Part shown: piece by piece, positions 9,108 through 17,815 of the stretch
How the letters are laid out: each line of letters opens with the position of its first letter
Position numbering within the stretch: the first letter of the stretch is position 1
Source of the DNA: Prorocentrum cordatum
Taxonomy: Eukaryota > Sar > Dinophyceae > Prorocentrales > Prorocentraceae
Direction of reading: 5' to 3'
DNA length: 25,000 nucleotides
Assembly: GCA_963575745.1 (NCBI GenBank)
Contig: CAUYUJ010018706.1
Coordinates: forward strand, 1 to 25,000
The notes under the pieces: generated by a model
What the model was told of the DNA's origin: nothing
The model's input: only the letters and a program-made list of their open reading frames with translations
Databases searched by the model: none
Translations under genes and position numbers: made by a program

Positions 9108-9330
9108 AGCGTGGTGCATGGTGCGTGGGAGGGCGGGCGCGCGGGGCGAGGCGCGGCGGGGTGGGCGGGCGGGGCGGGGTGGAAGTGGGCGAGGCGGGCT
9201 GAGGTCGCGCGCGCGTCTGCGCGCGCGGGCGCGCGGGCGCGCGCGGGCGCGCGCGCGCGTGGAGGGGGGGGGGGGGGGGGGGGCGCGCGCGCGCGGCGGC
9301 AGCGGGGGGGGGGCGCGGATGCGAGAGCGA
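9108..9330. repeat. G-rich and alternating CG block with a 20-base poly-G run
   Basis: The + strand switches from C-rich to G-rich at about 9108. It contains long GCGCGCGC alternations (about 9207-9260) and an unbroken G run at 9264-9283. Both are non-B-DNA-prone: Z-DNA for the alternations, quadruplex for the G run. No gene is supported. Confidence 0.6.
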
Positions 9331-10629
9331 ACGACGAGCGCGAACTACTACAGGGACGCCGTCTGGACGCTGCGTTCCAACGCAGAGCCAGGCAGAGCCC
9401 AAGGGGGCCCGCGGCAGAATTCGAAGGCTCACCGCGCGTGACAATGGGCTCAGGTGCCAGGACGTGGGCCCGCGTCTCAAGGCGCCGCGCGCGGCATGAC
9501 TTGTTCCTTTAATCTCATCGCCGCTGACACAGCGCGTTGCCGCCGTTGCCGCCGGGGCCCCCTCGTCAGCTCCCATCCGCCCCGCCGCCGCCCGAGCCCC
9601 CCCCCCCCTCGCGCCCCCCGCCCGCCCCCCGCCCCCGACGCGCGCGCGCGCACGCGCGCGCTCGCGCACGCACGCGCGCGCTCACGCACGCACGCACGCA
9701 CCCCACCCCGCGCCCGCGCCCCGCGCCCCACTTGGCCCGATCCGACCTGGCCACAACCACCACGCACGCACGCGGCGCAATCCTGTGCCAACTGGGCCAA
9801 CTGCTTCTCTACACTCTACTCTACCACCGCCAACTACGCTGCGCACTGCGTCGCAGTGGCATACGTCACTACGCGCGCACCGCCCGCCGCCGCCACCCCG
9901 CCCCACCCCGCCCGCCATTCCGCGCGACCCGAACCTCTTCGACCGCGCGGCCCATCGCCGCCCGCGCGACCATGCCCGCGCGACCGCCGCCGCCGCCGCC
10001 GCCTCCATGCCCCCCCTCATCCCCGCGCCGACGGCGCACGCGCTGCGTCTCTTTCGCCTTCAACGCCATCGTCAACGCGCGGCGCCGCGCCGCGCGCCTC
10101 CGACCCCGCCACCAAAGACTCCAACCACACGCGCGCGCGCGCCACTTCGCCACCGCGGCCCACCCCGCAACCTCTCCTTACGCCCACCCTCAACGCCCCC
10201 AGCCCCGCCCAAACCGCGCCGCTGCAAGCCGCGCGCGCGCGCGCTTCATCGCGGGCGGCCGCCCGCGGCGGCGGCGGCCCGCGCGGGCGGATGGGCGCGC
10301 GATCGGCGGCGATGCGGGCGCGGGGGGGGCACGTGGCAGGGGTCGCATTGCGCGCGACGGGCGAGCTGGAGGCGCCGCGGGGCAAAGGGGGGCAAGTCTG
10401 GCTCGGCCAAGACCAGGTCGAGCGCCCCCGAAGCGGCTAAGCCTTGAGCGAGCAGCTCAGGCGCCATCGAGATAGTCATCCGAACTGGGCGCGCGGCGCA
10501 AACAAAAAATGGTGATCCGCACGCAGCTTGCGCTGGGAAGCCGCAGCCACATCTGGCAATGATAACGACGATTGGCGCGCGGGGGCGCTCGTGCACCGAC
10601 GACGGCAGAAGTTGCGATTCAAGCCCCAA
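9331..10629. repeat. Very GC-rich low-complexity interval
   Basis: From about 9540 to 10255 the + strand is C-rich, with CGCGCACGCACG alternation at 9638-9700. A short G-rich block follows at 10255-10335. Frames of more than 300 residues are open here in more than one phase at once, all Arg/Pro/Ala-rich, because stop codons are rare at this composition. I do not annotate any as a gene. Confidence 0.6.
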
Positions 10630-10870
10630 GATCTCATGGTGCCCTCAGCGGCCTAGGACCTGGGGGCCCACGGCCCAAGGCCTCCAACCAGAATGCGCAA
10701 TGCGCCTGGGGCACCAAGATGCCCCGGAGTGCCCGGGCCACCAAGACCCAAATATGCCCTCAGACGCCGAAGACCTGGGCCTAGGGCCTAGGGCCCCAAG
10801 GTGCCTCATAGGCCCAAGGCCCCAAGATGCCCTCAGACGCCCAGGGCCCCGAGGCGACCCGAACCGCCCA
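10630..10870. repeat. Degenerate repeat of GCCCTCAGACGCC type
   Basis: ATGCCCTCAGACGCC occurs at 10754-10768 and 10827-10841 (73-base period). It is embedded in GGCCTAGGGCC, GGCCCCAAG and CCAAGATGCC words. The set reads like the reverse complement of the GGCGTCTG/GGGGCC repeats at 12.8 and 14.4-14.9 kb. Confidence 0.55.
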
Positions 10871-12628
10871 GGCTGGCGGCTAGCGGCTAGCGACTAGCCC
10901 GCAAGACCAGAGGGCGCCGAAGGCACAGGGAACAAAAGCGGGCGCGCGCCCGCGGTTTACCGCGCGCGCAGGATATCGCCGACTTCCGAAAAGGGAGAAC
11001 CTTGGTTTTAGACATAGGACTCTAGCGGACTTGAGATATAGCATCACCACAAAGGCGTTGACTACTGGACCCCTCTGGGGGCGCTGCGCTTCCAAGCTTC
11101 ACCGATGAAGTTCAGCGGCCTCGGTTTTGGCGATTGCGCCCAAGAAGCGACCTCCAGTATAGCGCGCGCGCAGGCGAGCCGCCGGCCGCCAGCCGCGCGC
11201 GCGCATTCACAGAGCCACGCCGGATTTATACTGCGGCCACAATCATTGCCCCCAACGGCTCACGGAACGACGGAGTGACGATCTGCAGCTGCAAGCGGTC
11301 CTGCGCCATGGGCTTAAAAGCCCAAGGCCCGCTGCAGACTGCGGCGCAAAGACCCGCCGCGCACGCGCGCGCGCACCGCCGCCACCAACGACAGCAACAA
11401 CCATACACGCACAGACCACATGCCACACACCACCACTACATTGCACGCAACCACCACGCCACAACACCACTCCACTTAACACCACCCACCCACGGCCCGT
11501 GCACGCATCGCCCCCCCATGCCATGCCCGCGCTGCAATGCGCGACCGCCGCCAACCGCCAACCCCGGCCTGGCTCGCAGCCTGCCTCTCTCCCACGCCGC
11601 CGCACAATCGCCCGCCGCGCGCGCGCCTCGCCCGCGCACTTGCCCCGCTCCTCCTTCCACGCGCGCGCGCCCTCCCCCCCCCCGCCCCTGCGCGCGCGCG
11701 CGCGCCCGCCCGCCCCCCCGCCGCCCCCTCGAGCCCCCCCCCGCCCCCCACCCCGCGCGCGGGAGCACCGCCGCCACCGGCGCCACCGCCACCACCGCCA
11801 CCACCGCTGCCATGCATGGATCGCTCACGCGCGTCGCCGCGGTCGCGCGGCTTGCACTTGTGACAATTGTGCCGGGCAGCGGCAGTGGAAATATGCAGGG
11901 AAAGCTAGTCTTTCCTGTCGGCGTCGCGTTCGCATTCCACGTAGTCGAAAATTGCACGCGGCGTGCTCATGCGCGCGGGAGACAACGGACGATGTCTCGG
12001 GCAAGGGCGTGGGTGCGCGGCCCCTTGCGATGCGTTCAGACGCAGGGGCCTGCGCCATGCGGCAACTGATTGACAGAAATGTCAGGCGGGTGTGAAGTGC
12101 GAGGGTGGGTGTGTTGGTATTTGTGTGTGTGCGCGTGCGCGCGTTGTGTTGTGTGGCTGCGTCGGGGTGCGACAGAGGCAGGCAGGGTCGGGGTGGTTGG
12201 TGGTGCCACTGGTGCAAGGACATTTGGCGGCGTCGGGCGCGCGTGGGGCGGGGCGGGCTGGGCGCCGCGGGCCCAGGCATGGGCGGGCCGGCGCAGTGGG
12301 GCGAGGGGGGGGGATGAGGGGGCGGGGTGGGCTCGGGCAGGGTCGGCGCGGGGGTGGCTCGGGCAGGGTGCGGTGGCTGGGTGTCGGCGCGAGGGGGCGT
12401 GCTGATCCTATGAGCCTGACCTGTCGGGCTGGGGCCGCGCGCATTGGCCCCTTGCGTCCGAACCTAGGGCGGAGTGCTTGACGCGCAGTCAAACACCTTG
12501 CTCGCGGTCGGCTTAATAGGGGTGGTCGGTGGCGCGATTACTTCCAGCGCGGCAAGCGCGCGACGAGCATAGGGCATAGATCGGCGTAGCACGTAGCATA
12601 GCACGTAGCACAGACAAAGCCTCGGCCT
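10871..12628. repeat. GC-rich interval with C-rich then G-rich strand blocks, no gene
   Basis: 11380-11820 is C-rich on the + strand with CCACCGCCACC and GCGCGCGC runs. 12080-12400 is G-rich with TGTGTGTGCGCG and GGGCGGGG. A short tandem of AGCACGTAGCAT type lies at 12586-12612. Long Arg/Ala/Pro frames occur on both strands, but none has protein-like composition. Confidence 0.55.
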
Positions 12629-12740
12629 TGTTTTACAATTGCTCGTCAATTCGCCTTGCGCCTCCTGTGCGAGGCAGCACGATTTGTTTTATGCGCGGTA
12701 AGTTCGCACGCATATGTTGCGGTGCCTCAGGCGCTGCGCT

Positions 12741-12990
12741 GGGGCCCTTCAGGGCCTTTGGCGTCATTGGGCGTCTAATGGCATGGCCCGTGTGTGGCTG
12801 CTTTCGGGAAATGCAGGCGCGTGTTGGGTGTCTAGGGGCCTTAGGCGCCTGTGGGTGGTCTGGGGGGCCTCGGGGGTCTTGGCGTGGTCTAGAGTCTAGG
12901 GGGCCGTAGGAGTCTTCGGGACTGCGGCTTTGGGCGTCTGGTGCTCTAGGCCTCTTCTGGGGCGTCTGAAGCCTTGAGTCTGGAAGCTAT
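12741..12990. repeat. Copy of the CTTAGGCGTCTG-type dispersed repeat
   Basis: The 36 bases at 12824-12859 match 14804-14839 with a single T/C difference. The core reads CTAGGGGCCTTAGGCG, then CCTGTGGGTGG. Neighbouring variants include GGCGTCATTGGGCGTCTA and GGGGGCCTCGGGGGTC. Confidence 0.65.
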
Positions 12991-13113
12991 AGGAATTCTG
13001 CGCGTCTGTCTCGTTGCCCGCGCTGCATGTGTTAGAACGCCCCGCGGGCTTAGTCCGTGATATTGCTATTTTTTGCTCGAGAGCCGAGAGCGAAGAACCT
13101 ATTTCCATATCGC

Positions 13114-13926
13114 ATGTTTTCCCATCCCGAAGCAAGTTTCATGTCGCTGGCGGCAGAAGTCCTTGGACAGATCGACATAGTCCTTCGTGATCCCGACTTG
13201 CCAAAAACTGTGAGCAAAGTGGTGCGGACGCGCATCCCTGTCGCCTTGCACTTGTTCGGCGCGAAGGTTGATGATGCAAAGGACGGCGACGCCCGTGAGG
13301 AAAACGGCGCCGCTGAGCTTGCCGCAGCCCCCATGGGCCCCATCGGTGACACTTCTGAGCCGTCTTCTACGCCACCTGAATTTGTCATCGAGGGCCAATG
13401 GAAGCAAGAAATCATCGAGAGGGACGCGGTTTTGGCGGCAGAGGCTGCCTCTAGGCCGGAGGACGGGCCCGAACCCAATGACGCGGTGCCTCCGACCAGT
13501 GGCGCCGCGTCGTCTGGCGCGGTGCCGCCGACGCAGTGGCTGCCCAAGTTGTCGAAACCTGGTCTGTCTCAGTGTGAGTGGACCAAGACGATCGACATTA
13601 GCGACAGTCCTCCTCCACCGAGCCCTGGCAGTGAGGCCCAGGATGCAACGGCGTGTCCTGCAGGCGAACCTGCAGCGCCTGCAGGCAACGTTCCCGCAGC
13701 GCCAGCGAATGCGAGGATCCCGAAGCGGGCCTCCGAGCCAGTGCCCAAGGCGCCTCCGAAGAAGCTATCTTCCAGGGATCGCGCTCGGCTTGCTGCGATG
13801 CCACCAGACGCGCCTTCAGGTCCGCCACAGATGGATGACGCCCAATTGTTTGATCAAACGCTGTTTGATGGCTTGGCCGATTCCTTTAGGCCAGCAGCTA
13901 ACGACGCCGACCAGTCTGCTGAATGA
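13114..13926 (+). CDS. Uncharacterised 270-residue, largely disordered protein
   Basis: The frame is open from 13057, but the first ATG is at 13114 (a second is at 13141); it ends with TGA at 13924-13926. Several AG acceptors follow a T-rich tract at 13064-13081, so the exon or trans-spliced leader site may lie there. Residues 1-55 look folded (SLAAEVLGQIDIVLRDPDLP, then VVRTRIPVALHLFGAKVDDA). Residues 56-200 are acidic and Ala/Pro/Ser-rich, probably disordered, with a TIDISDSPPPPSP segment. A basic stretch around residues 202-226 (KRASEPVPKAPPKKLSSRDR) could be a nuclear localisation signal. The tail carries DDAQLFDQTLFDGL. I do not recognise the family. The gene lies between the two methyltransferase halves on the same strand and may be one exon of a longer gene. 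Confidence 0.55.
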   Translation: MFSHPEASFMSLAAEVLGQIDIVLRDPDLPKTVSKVVRTRIPVALHLFGAKVDDAKDGDAREENGAAELAAAPMGPIGDTSEPSSTPPEFVIEGQWKQEIIERDAVLAAEAASRPEDGPEPNDAVPPTSGAASSGAVPPTQWLPKLSKPGLSQCEWTKTIDISDSPPPPSPGSEAQDATACPAGEPAAPAGNVPAAPANARIPKRASEPVPKAPPKKLSSRDRARLAAMPPDAPSGPPQMDDAQLFDQTLFDGLADSFRPAANDADQSAE

Positions 13927-14389
13927 TTTTTCAACCTCATCAGCGCCGTCCGAGACGGCTAATATTCGCTAAACAGAGCGGGGGAAGGTTTAGCAGCTTA
14001 GCATGAGGTCTCATGTATCGGAATGTATCGCCATTTCTTTTCCGATGCCGATCTTGAGAGAGACTGAAAGGATGGGGAGGGTAAAGGTTTACGATTCGTC
14101 TTTGAAGACCTGTTGGCTCCTGGCTGAGGCCAGGTCTTCCGGAGCTGCTGGCTTCTGGCTTTAGGCCGAGGCGGAGCAGCAGCACTTCACTTCTTCGCCG
14201 AGGCCCGAGGGGTTGTTTCAGGGAGCCCCAGGCGCCGAGGCGCTTTTATGCTCAGTGGTGCCGTTGCACCGCTACGCATCGGCAGTGGTGCACTGGGAAT
14301 GTGTCCACCTCTCTGAGCGGTTCCTCTGTCCCTTCGCATGCTCTCGGGGCCTCGCTGGACCTGGTCGAGGCCTTCATTCTAAGTCGGTG
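13927..14389. other. Non-coding interval after the 13114 gene
   Basis: I see no gene. CTGGCT/AGGCC words recur around 14110-14170 (TGGCTCCTGGCTGAGGCC, then CTGGCTTCTGGCTTTAGGCC), and GAGGCGC words follow. The part just after the stop is probably 3' untranslated sequence. Confidence 0.35.
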
Positions 14390-14890
14390 GGGCCTTAGGT
14401 TTCCAGCCGCCTTAGGCGTCTGTGGGCGCTCTGGGGCCTTAGGCTTCCTGCGGCGTCTGGGGATTTGGGGCGTCTTCGAGTGTCGGCGCATTGTCTGGAG
14501 GCACTTGGCGGACTTAGGCTTCTGTGGGTGTAGTTCGGACCTGATGGCCTTATGGCTTATGGCATGTATCTGTCGGGGTGTATGGTTGCTACCAGCATCA
14601 GCCACCGTGAACATCACCCCGGTGGGGATCAACGATGGCAAGGAAAATGGTGTATGCATGAGTTCGTGCATCGCGAAATGAACGCTAAACTTTAAGCGCT
14701 ATGGTAAACTTATGCCAAGCCTCACGTCAGACACGATGATTGTGAGGGTAAACTTGTCTTGGGGCCTTAGGCGTCTGCGGGTGTCTATGAGCCTGAGGCG
14801 TCATTGGGTGTCTAGGGGCCTTAGGCGTCTGTGGGTGGTTTGGGGCCTAAGCCTCAGGAGACCTACGGCGTCTTGGGACATGTGTGTCGG
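14390..14890. repeat. Copies of the CTTAGGCGTCTG-type dispersed repeat
   Basis: GGGGCCTTAGG, GCCTTAGGCGTCTGTGGG, GGGGCCTTAGGCTTCC and GACTTAGGCTTCTGTGGGTG lie between 14391 and 14532. A second cluster at 14759-14880 has GGGGCCTTAGGCGTCTGCGG and the 36-base segment shared with 12824-12859. The DNA between the clusters (14533-14758) shows no gene. Confidence 0.65.
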
Positions 14891-14976
14891 GCCTGTAAGC
14901 TCACGCGCGCGCGCTCACAAGTCTATGCCGCAACGCACGCGCACACCTTCGTGATTACGAGAGGCATGCGTCCAGC

Positions 14977-15492
14977 TTGACAGTGAATTCAATTGGTCCA
15001 TCTCGATTCCAATGTTGCGACGTCTTTCTGTCAACCGTATCTTTGATGGCTCGGCATTGGCATTCGCATGCGGCGGCACTTCCTGTCACAATTCTCGAGG
15101 ATATGATTGGGTTACATTGCCGTCCTGCTTGGAAGCATCTTCCCTCCATGAGACGTGTGCCTACCATTATTGAGCCACTCCTCCGTCTCCTCCGACCTCC
15201 AGGGGCTGCGAGCGGATATGCCAAAGGCTTCATAAGATTGAGCGGGGGTCTCAGTGCTGATCATTTCTTAGGGGCCTGCGGGGGGCGGCGCATGAGCGCT
15301 CGAGGGCAGGCGCTTTTTTACGTGCGTAAGCAAGCCCCTTGGCGAACGCGCAAGGGCAGACACATACAGACACTTCGGCACTTAACACTTAACGACCTGA
15401 CGCGCGCATCACTGCACGAAAGCATGACAACATTACAACATTACATTGCAACGACAAGCGTGCGGTTGCAGCCGTGCGCGCGCGACACGTGA
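14977..15492 (+). CDS. 171-codon open frame of doubtful status
   Basis: The frame contains a moderately protein-like segment (MARHWHSHAAALPVTILEDM, then RPAWKHLPSMRRVPTIIEPL) before a less convincing C-terminal part. A second + frame and a minus frame are also open over the first 250 bases. The first codon is not ATG; internal ATGs occur. There is no recognisable domain. It may be a decayed exon or chance. Confidence 0.2.
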   Translation: MTVNSIGPSRFQCCDVFLSTVSLMARHWHSHAAALPVTILEDMIGLHCRPAWKHLPSMRRVPTIIEPLLRLLRPPGAASGYAKGFIRLSGGLSADHFLGACGGRRMSARGQALFYVRKQAPWRTRKGRHIQTLRHLTLNDLTRASLHESMTTLQHYIATTSVRLQPCARDT

Positions 15493-15715
15493 CCTCTCCA
15501 ATGCTTACGTCCGCCCCCTGATCGTTGGTCTAGTTTTCGGGCGAGCCCGACTTCGAGAATGATCGTGCTAGGCCGGGCCTAATGATTAGGGCCTGATGTA
15601 GGTGTGTTTCTACCGGAGAGATCGCCGCCTCCATCTCCCCCGTTCCATGCGCCTTCCCCGACGAGAGAGAGATAGAGATATATCGTTAGATCGAGAAGTC
15701 TGTGTGTAACTATAA

Positions 15716-15843
15716 TGTATAATGATATATATATACATATATATACATATATATATATGTACATATATATATATATGTACATATATATGTATATGGATAG
15801 AGAGTATATGTCCAGATGAAGAAATGAAATGACATATAAATAT

Positions 15844-15902
<59 letters not shown>

Positions 15903-15913
15903 AAAAAAAAAAA
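15716..15913. repeat. Compound microsatellite: TATATGTACA-rich, then about 26 GA units, then A16
   Basis: A TA-rich block with repeated palindromic TATATGTACATATA words (15716-15800) is followed by a short spacer. Next is an unbroken AG/GA dinucleotide run (15846-15898), and then an A run to 15913. Confidence 0.85.
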
Positions 15914-16103
15914 CAGAACGCCTTGGGACTCTGGCGTTGGGCCCTCTTGGGCCCCGCTGACCCCCTGGGACTCCTGCCAAGCGGGCTCTCCTGGGGCCCG
16001 CGCGGGGCCCGCTCGGGCCCCTCTAGTGACTTAGCGCGGCCTGAGGGGGCCCATAGGGGGGGGGGGGGGGGGCGCGATGTATCAGTGCATCAGCGCTGTG
16101 CAG
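15914..16103. repeat. GGGCCC-rich spacer with a 17-base poly-G run
   Basis: GGGCCCTCTTGGGCCC and similar words resemble the other dispersed GC-rich repeats. An unbroken G run lies at 16056-16072. The interval ends in GCTGTGCAG, the acceptor for the next exon. Confidence 0.5.
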
Positions 16104-16204
16104 ATAAGCCAGATAAGCGCCCAGAGGAGATCACGCAGAAACGCAAGCTCACGGCGGCGACCAAGCTCGATGACCTGTTCGACCAAGAGGGCGAGCCCAT
16201 GCTC
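16104..16204 (+). CDS. Methyltransferase-like exon, first distal exon
   Basis: This 101-base exon follows the acceptor GTGCAG (16098-16103) and precedes the donor GTATAG (16205). It reads KPDKRPEEITQKRKLTAATK and then LDDLFDQEGEPML, charged and helix-like. It enters in phase 1 and leaves in phase 0, which fits the next exon at 16452. The entry phase also fits the GC donor at 2793, so the segment could continue the helix after VASTFKD of exon 3. The exon has no motif of its own. Assignment to the methyltransferase comes from splicing phase with the following exons. Confidence 0.5.
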
Positions 16205-16451
16205 GTATAGCGCTTGCTTGACAATGACAATGCCCACTGTGCAAATAACTAAGTTGGGGCTCGGTTGTTTTTCTTAGCCTCTAACAACTTCCAACGCGGA
16301 TCAGGCCCAATCGGGCTGCCCCCCTCAAATCAAAATGACATCGAGGAATGTGTTCGGTGCTCTTTCATTGCCATTGCATTGCACGTCACCATTGCACAAG
16401 GCAGCCCGCCCAGCCAGGGAGGACAGAACCAAGTGGAATACGCATTCGCAG
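16205..16451 (+). other. Putative GT-AG intron (247 bases)
   Basis: It begins GTATAG and ends TTCGCAG, phase 0 on both sides, with stops in the exon frame inside. The frames that remain open in it do not look like protein. Confidence 0.5.
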
Positions 16452-16699
16452 AACATGCGGGCCAAATTGTCCATGACAGAGGACGCCGCACCGTGGACTG
16501 GGCGAGCTGAGATTTGTTTGCGAGGCGTTGGAGTTCAGCCGCGAATCTTGGACCTCTTGGACTTGGGCTGGCAAAGTCGCGTGGAAAATCCGCCGGGAGG
16601 TTTCAAGGATCTTCCAAAGTCAGAGAAATTAGACGCACTGGTCGATAATTTCTACGCGGACATTTCTCAACATAACGTCAGAGAGCCGTGGGAGAAACT
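16452..16699 (+). CDS. Methyltransferase-like exon, target-recognition region
   Basis: It reads NMRAKLSMTEDAAPWTGRAE, then a variable domain (LDLLDLGWQSRVENPPGGFK), and ends with YADISQHNVREPWEKL. The position between motifs VIII and IX matches the target-recognition domain of C5 methyltransferases. From memory, the DISQ...R.PW segment resembles dinoflagellate methyltransferase-like proteins; I could not search for this. The exon ends two bases into a codon at 16699, and the GT donor at 16700 (GTAAGT) agrees with the next acceptor. The usual strand around a PTLT-type motif before motif IX is not evident, so some coding sequence may be missing here. Confidence 0.55.
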
Positions 16700-16747
16700 G
16701 TAAGTTGCCACCGCTAGCAGCGTGATATAGTCTTATAAGCATGACAG
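16700..16747 (+). other. Very short GT-AG intron (48 bases)
   Basis: It runs from GTAAGT to GACAG, phase 2. All three frames across it contain stops, while the exon frame reads on smoothly from ...EKL to ILFEEELLRLQG. This is the best-supported intron in the window. Confidence 0.65.
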
Positions 16748-16999
16748 GATCCTTTTCGAGGAGGAGTTGCTTCGCTTGCAAGGTCACCCCGTCCCAGCGG
16801 AGATCGCCTGCGGCAAAAAGGGCAATGTGAAATCGTTCCAGGAACTCGCTGGTGAGGCTATGACGCTGCCTGTGCTTGCATCGGCGATGATGTCAATGAT
16901 TTTGAGTGCGCCGTTGCCAGGATTGTGGCAGCACGCGCCATCAGTGCAGCCGCCGCAAGACCCCCACAGCCCGGCACAGGGCGCCCAGGACCCATGTGA
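16748..16999 (+). CDS. Methyltransferase-like last exon (motifs IX and X), possibly frameshifted
   Basis: It reads LFEEELLRLQGHPVP, matching motif IX (RLQGFP), and after a Lys/Gly loop FQELAGEAMTLPVLASAMMS, matching motif X, the GNAVPPP-type helix that closes the AdoMet pocket. In the same frame the protein would continue as an unconvincing tail to 17207. One extra T in the TTTT run at 16900-16903 would instead give a helix-like continuation (AVARIVAARAISAAAARP) ending at a TGA at 16997-16999. That stop lies two bases before the next gene's ATG. I use that end here. It implies a frameshift or a sequence error, as in the 5' half. Confidence 0.6.
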
Positions 17000-17001
17000 C
17001 C

Positions 17002-17168
17002 ATGACGGCCGCGGGCTCGCAGTCCGACCAGGATCTTCTTCAGAGCGAATTGGATGCTTTGCTGGGTTCTGGAGACGCGGGCGCTGCTGCTGCTGCGCGC
17101 GCAGAGCCACCTTCCAAGAAGACGAAGTTCTGCGCGGCAGTCAGCATCAAGTGCGATGTCTGCAAAAC
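17002..17168 (+). CDS. First exon of the CxxC / RGG-type protein gene
   Basis: The ATG at 17002 opens an acidic leader (MTAAGSQSDQDLLQSELDAL), an Ala run, a basic cluster (PPSKKTKF) that may be a nuclear localisation signal, and KCDVCK, one half of a possible zinc knuckle. Beyond about 17180 the frame becomes Arg/Gly/Glu low complexity and stops at 17242, so the exon likely ends near 17168. A GC donor at 17169 is phase 2 and fits the AG at 17796; a GA donor at 17179 is phase 0 and fits the AG at 17890. The start lies only two bases after the proposed stop of the methyltransferase, so this could alternatively be a fused C-terminal extension of it. Confidence 0.5.
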
Positions 17169-17796
17169 GCCACCGACGGACCACCGAACACCAAACGGGG
17201 AGGATAGGAGGAAAGAGGGCAGGGCCAGGGGGCGCATGATTTGAGAGAAGCAGAACAACAAAACACAACGTTTCAGGGTTGAGAGGGAGGGGGCGCGGAG
17301 GAGGGCTGGGGGTGTATAGTATGAGGTATAGGGCGATGGAGGGAGGAGGCGGATCTGTTAAAAAGTAGCAACCACTCCCACACTCCCATCTACGCCCCAT
17401 GTCTCGTCTGCGGTCGAGGGGATCCGGCGCTGACTGACTGACTGCCCGTTGCCCCCCCGGTTGGGCCGTCGAGGATTGGGGATGCGGCACATGCCCGCAT
17501 TCAGAGAGAATCAGAGAGAATAGGATCATGCAAATATGCAAAGCTTGTTTAGGAAGTGTGACACATAGGAAGCGGAAACCAAATCAGGAAGAGAGAGGAG
17601 GAGAGGAGGATGAACCATGATGATGGCGATGAGTGTGTGAGGGAGGGAGCGGGCGAATATTTGTTTGTACCCGGCCGAGGCTGAGAGATGCAACAAAGAC
17701 CTGGGATCCGCTCATCGCTCATCAGCGGCCGAACTTTGCCCGTTGCTACCCGGCTAGCGGCGACCCCCAGGGGTGATGTTTGTAAGTCCCCCGCAG
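17169..17796 (+). other. Putative intron, purine-rich
   Basis: The DNA is rich in GAGGGAGG and GGAGGA on the + strand and has no convincing frame. The right boundary is unresolved: AG at 17796, 17804 or 17890 are all usable. A strong GTAAGT at 17782 could also begin a separate 109-base intron ending at 17890. Confidence 0.4.
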
Positions 17797-17815
17797 GGCC
17801 CCAGGGGCTCTGATC

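Noticed and set aside
8632-10475. Open frames of 269, 328 and 312 codons on the + strand
   Set aside because: They overlap one another in different phases and encode homopolymer-driven Pro, Arg, Ala and Gly strings, so composition explains them.
11134-12069. 311-codon open frame on the + strand
   Set aside because: The product is a His/Pro/Arg/Ala/Thr string from C-rich simple sequence, with competing frames on both strands.
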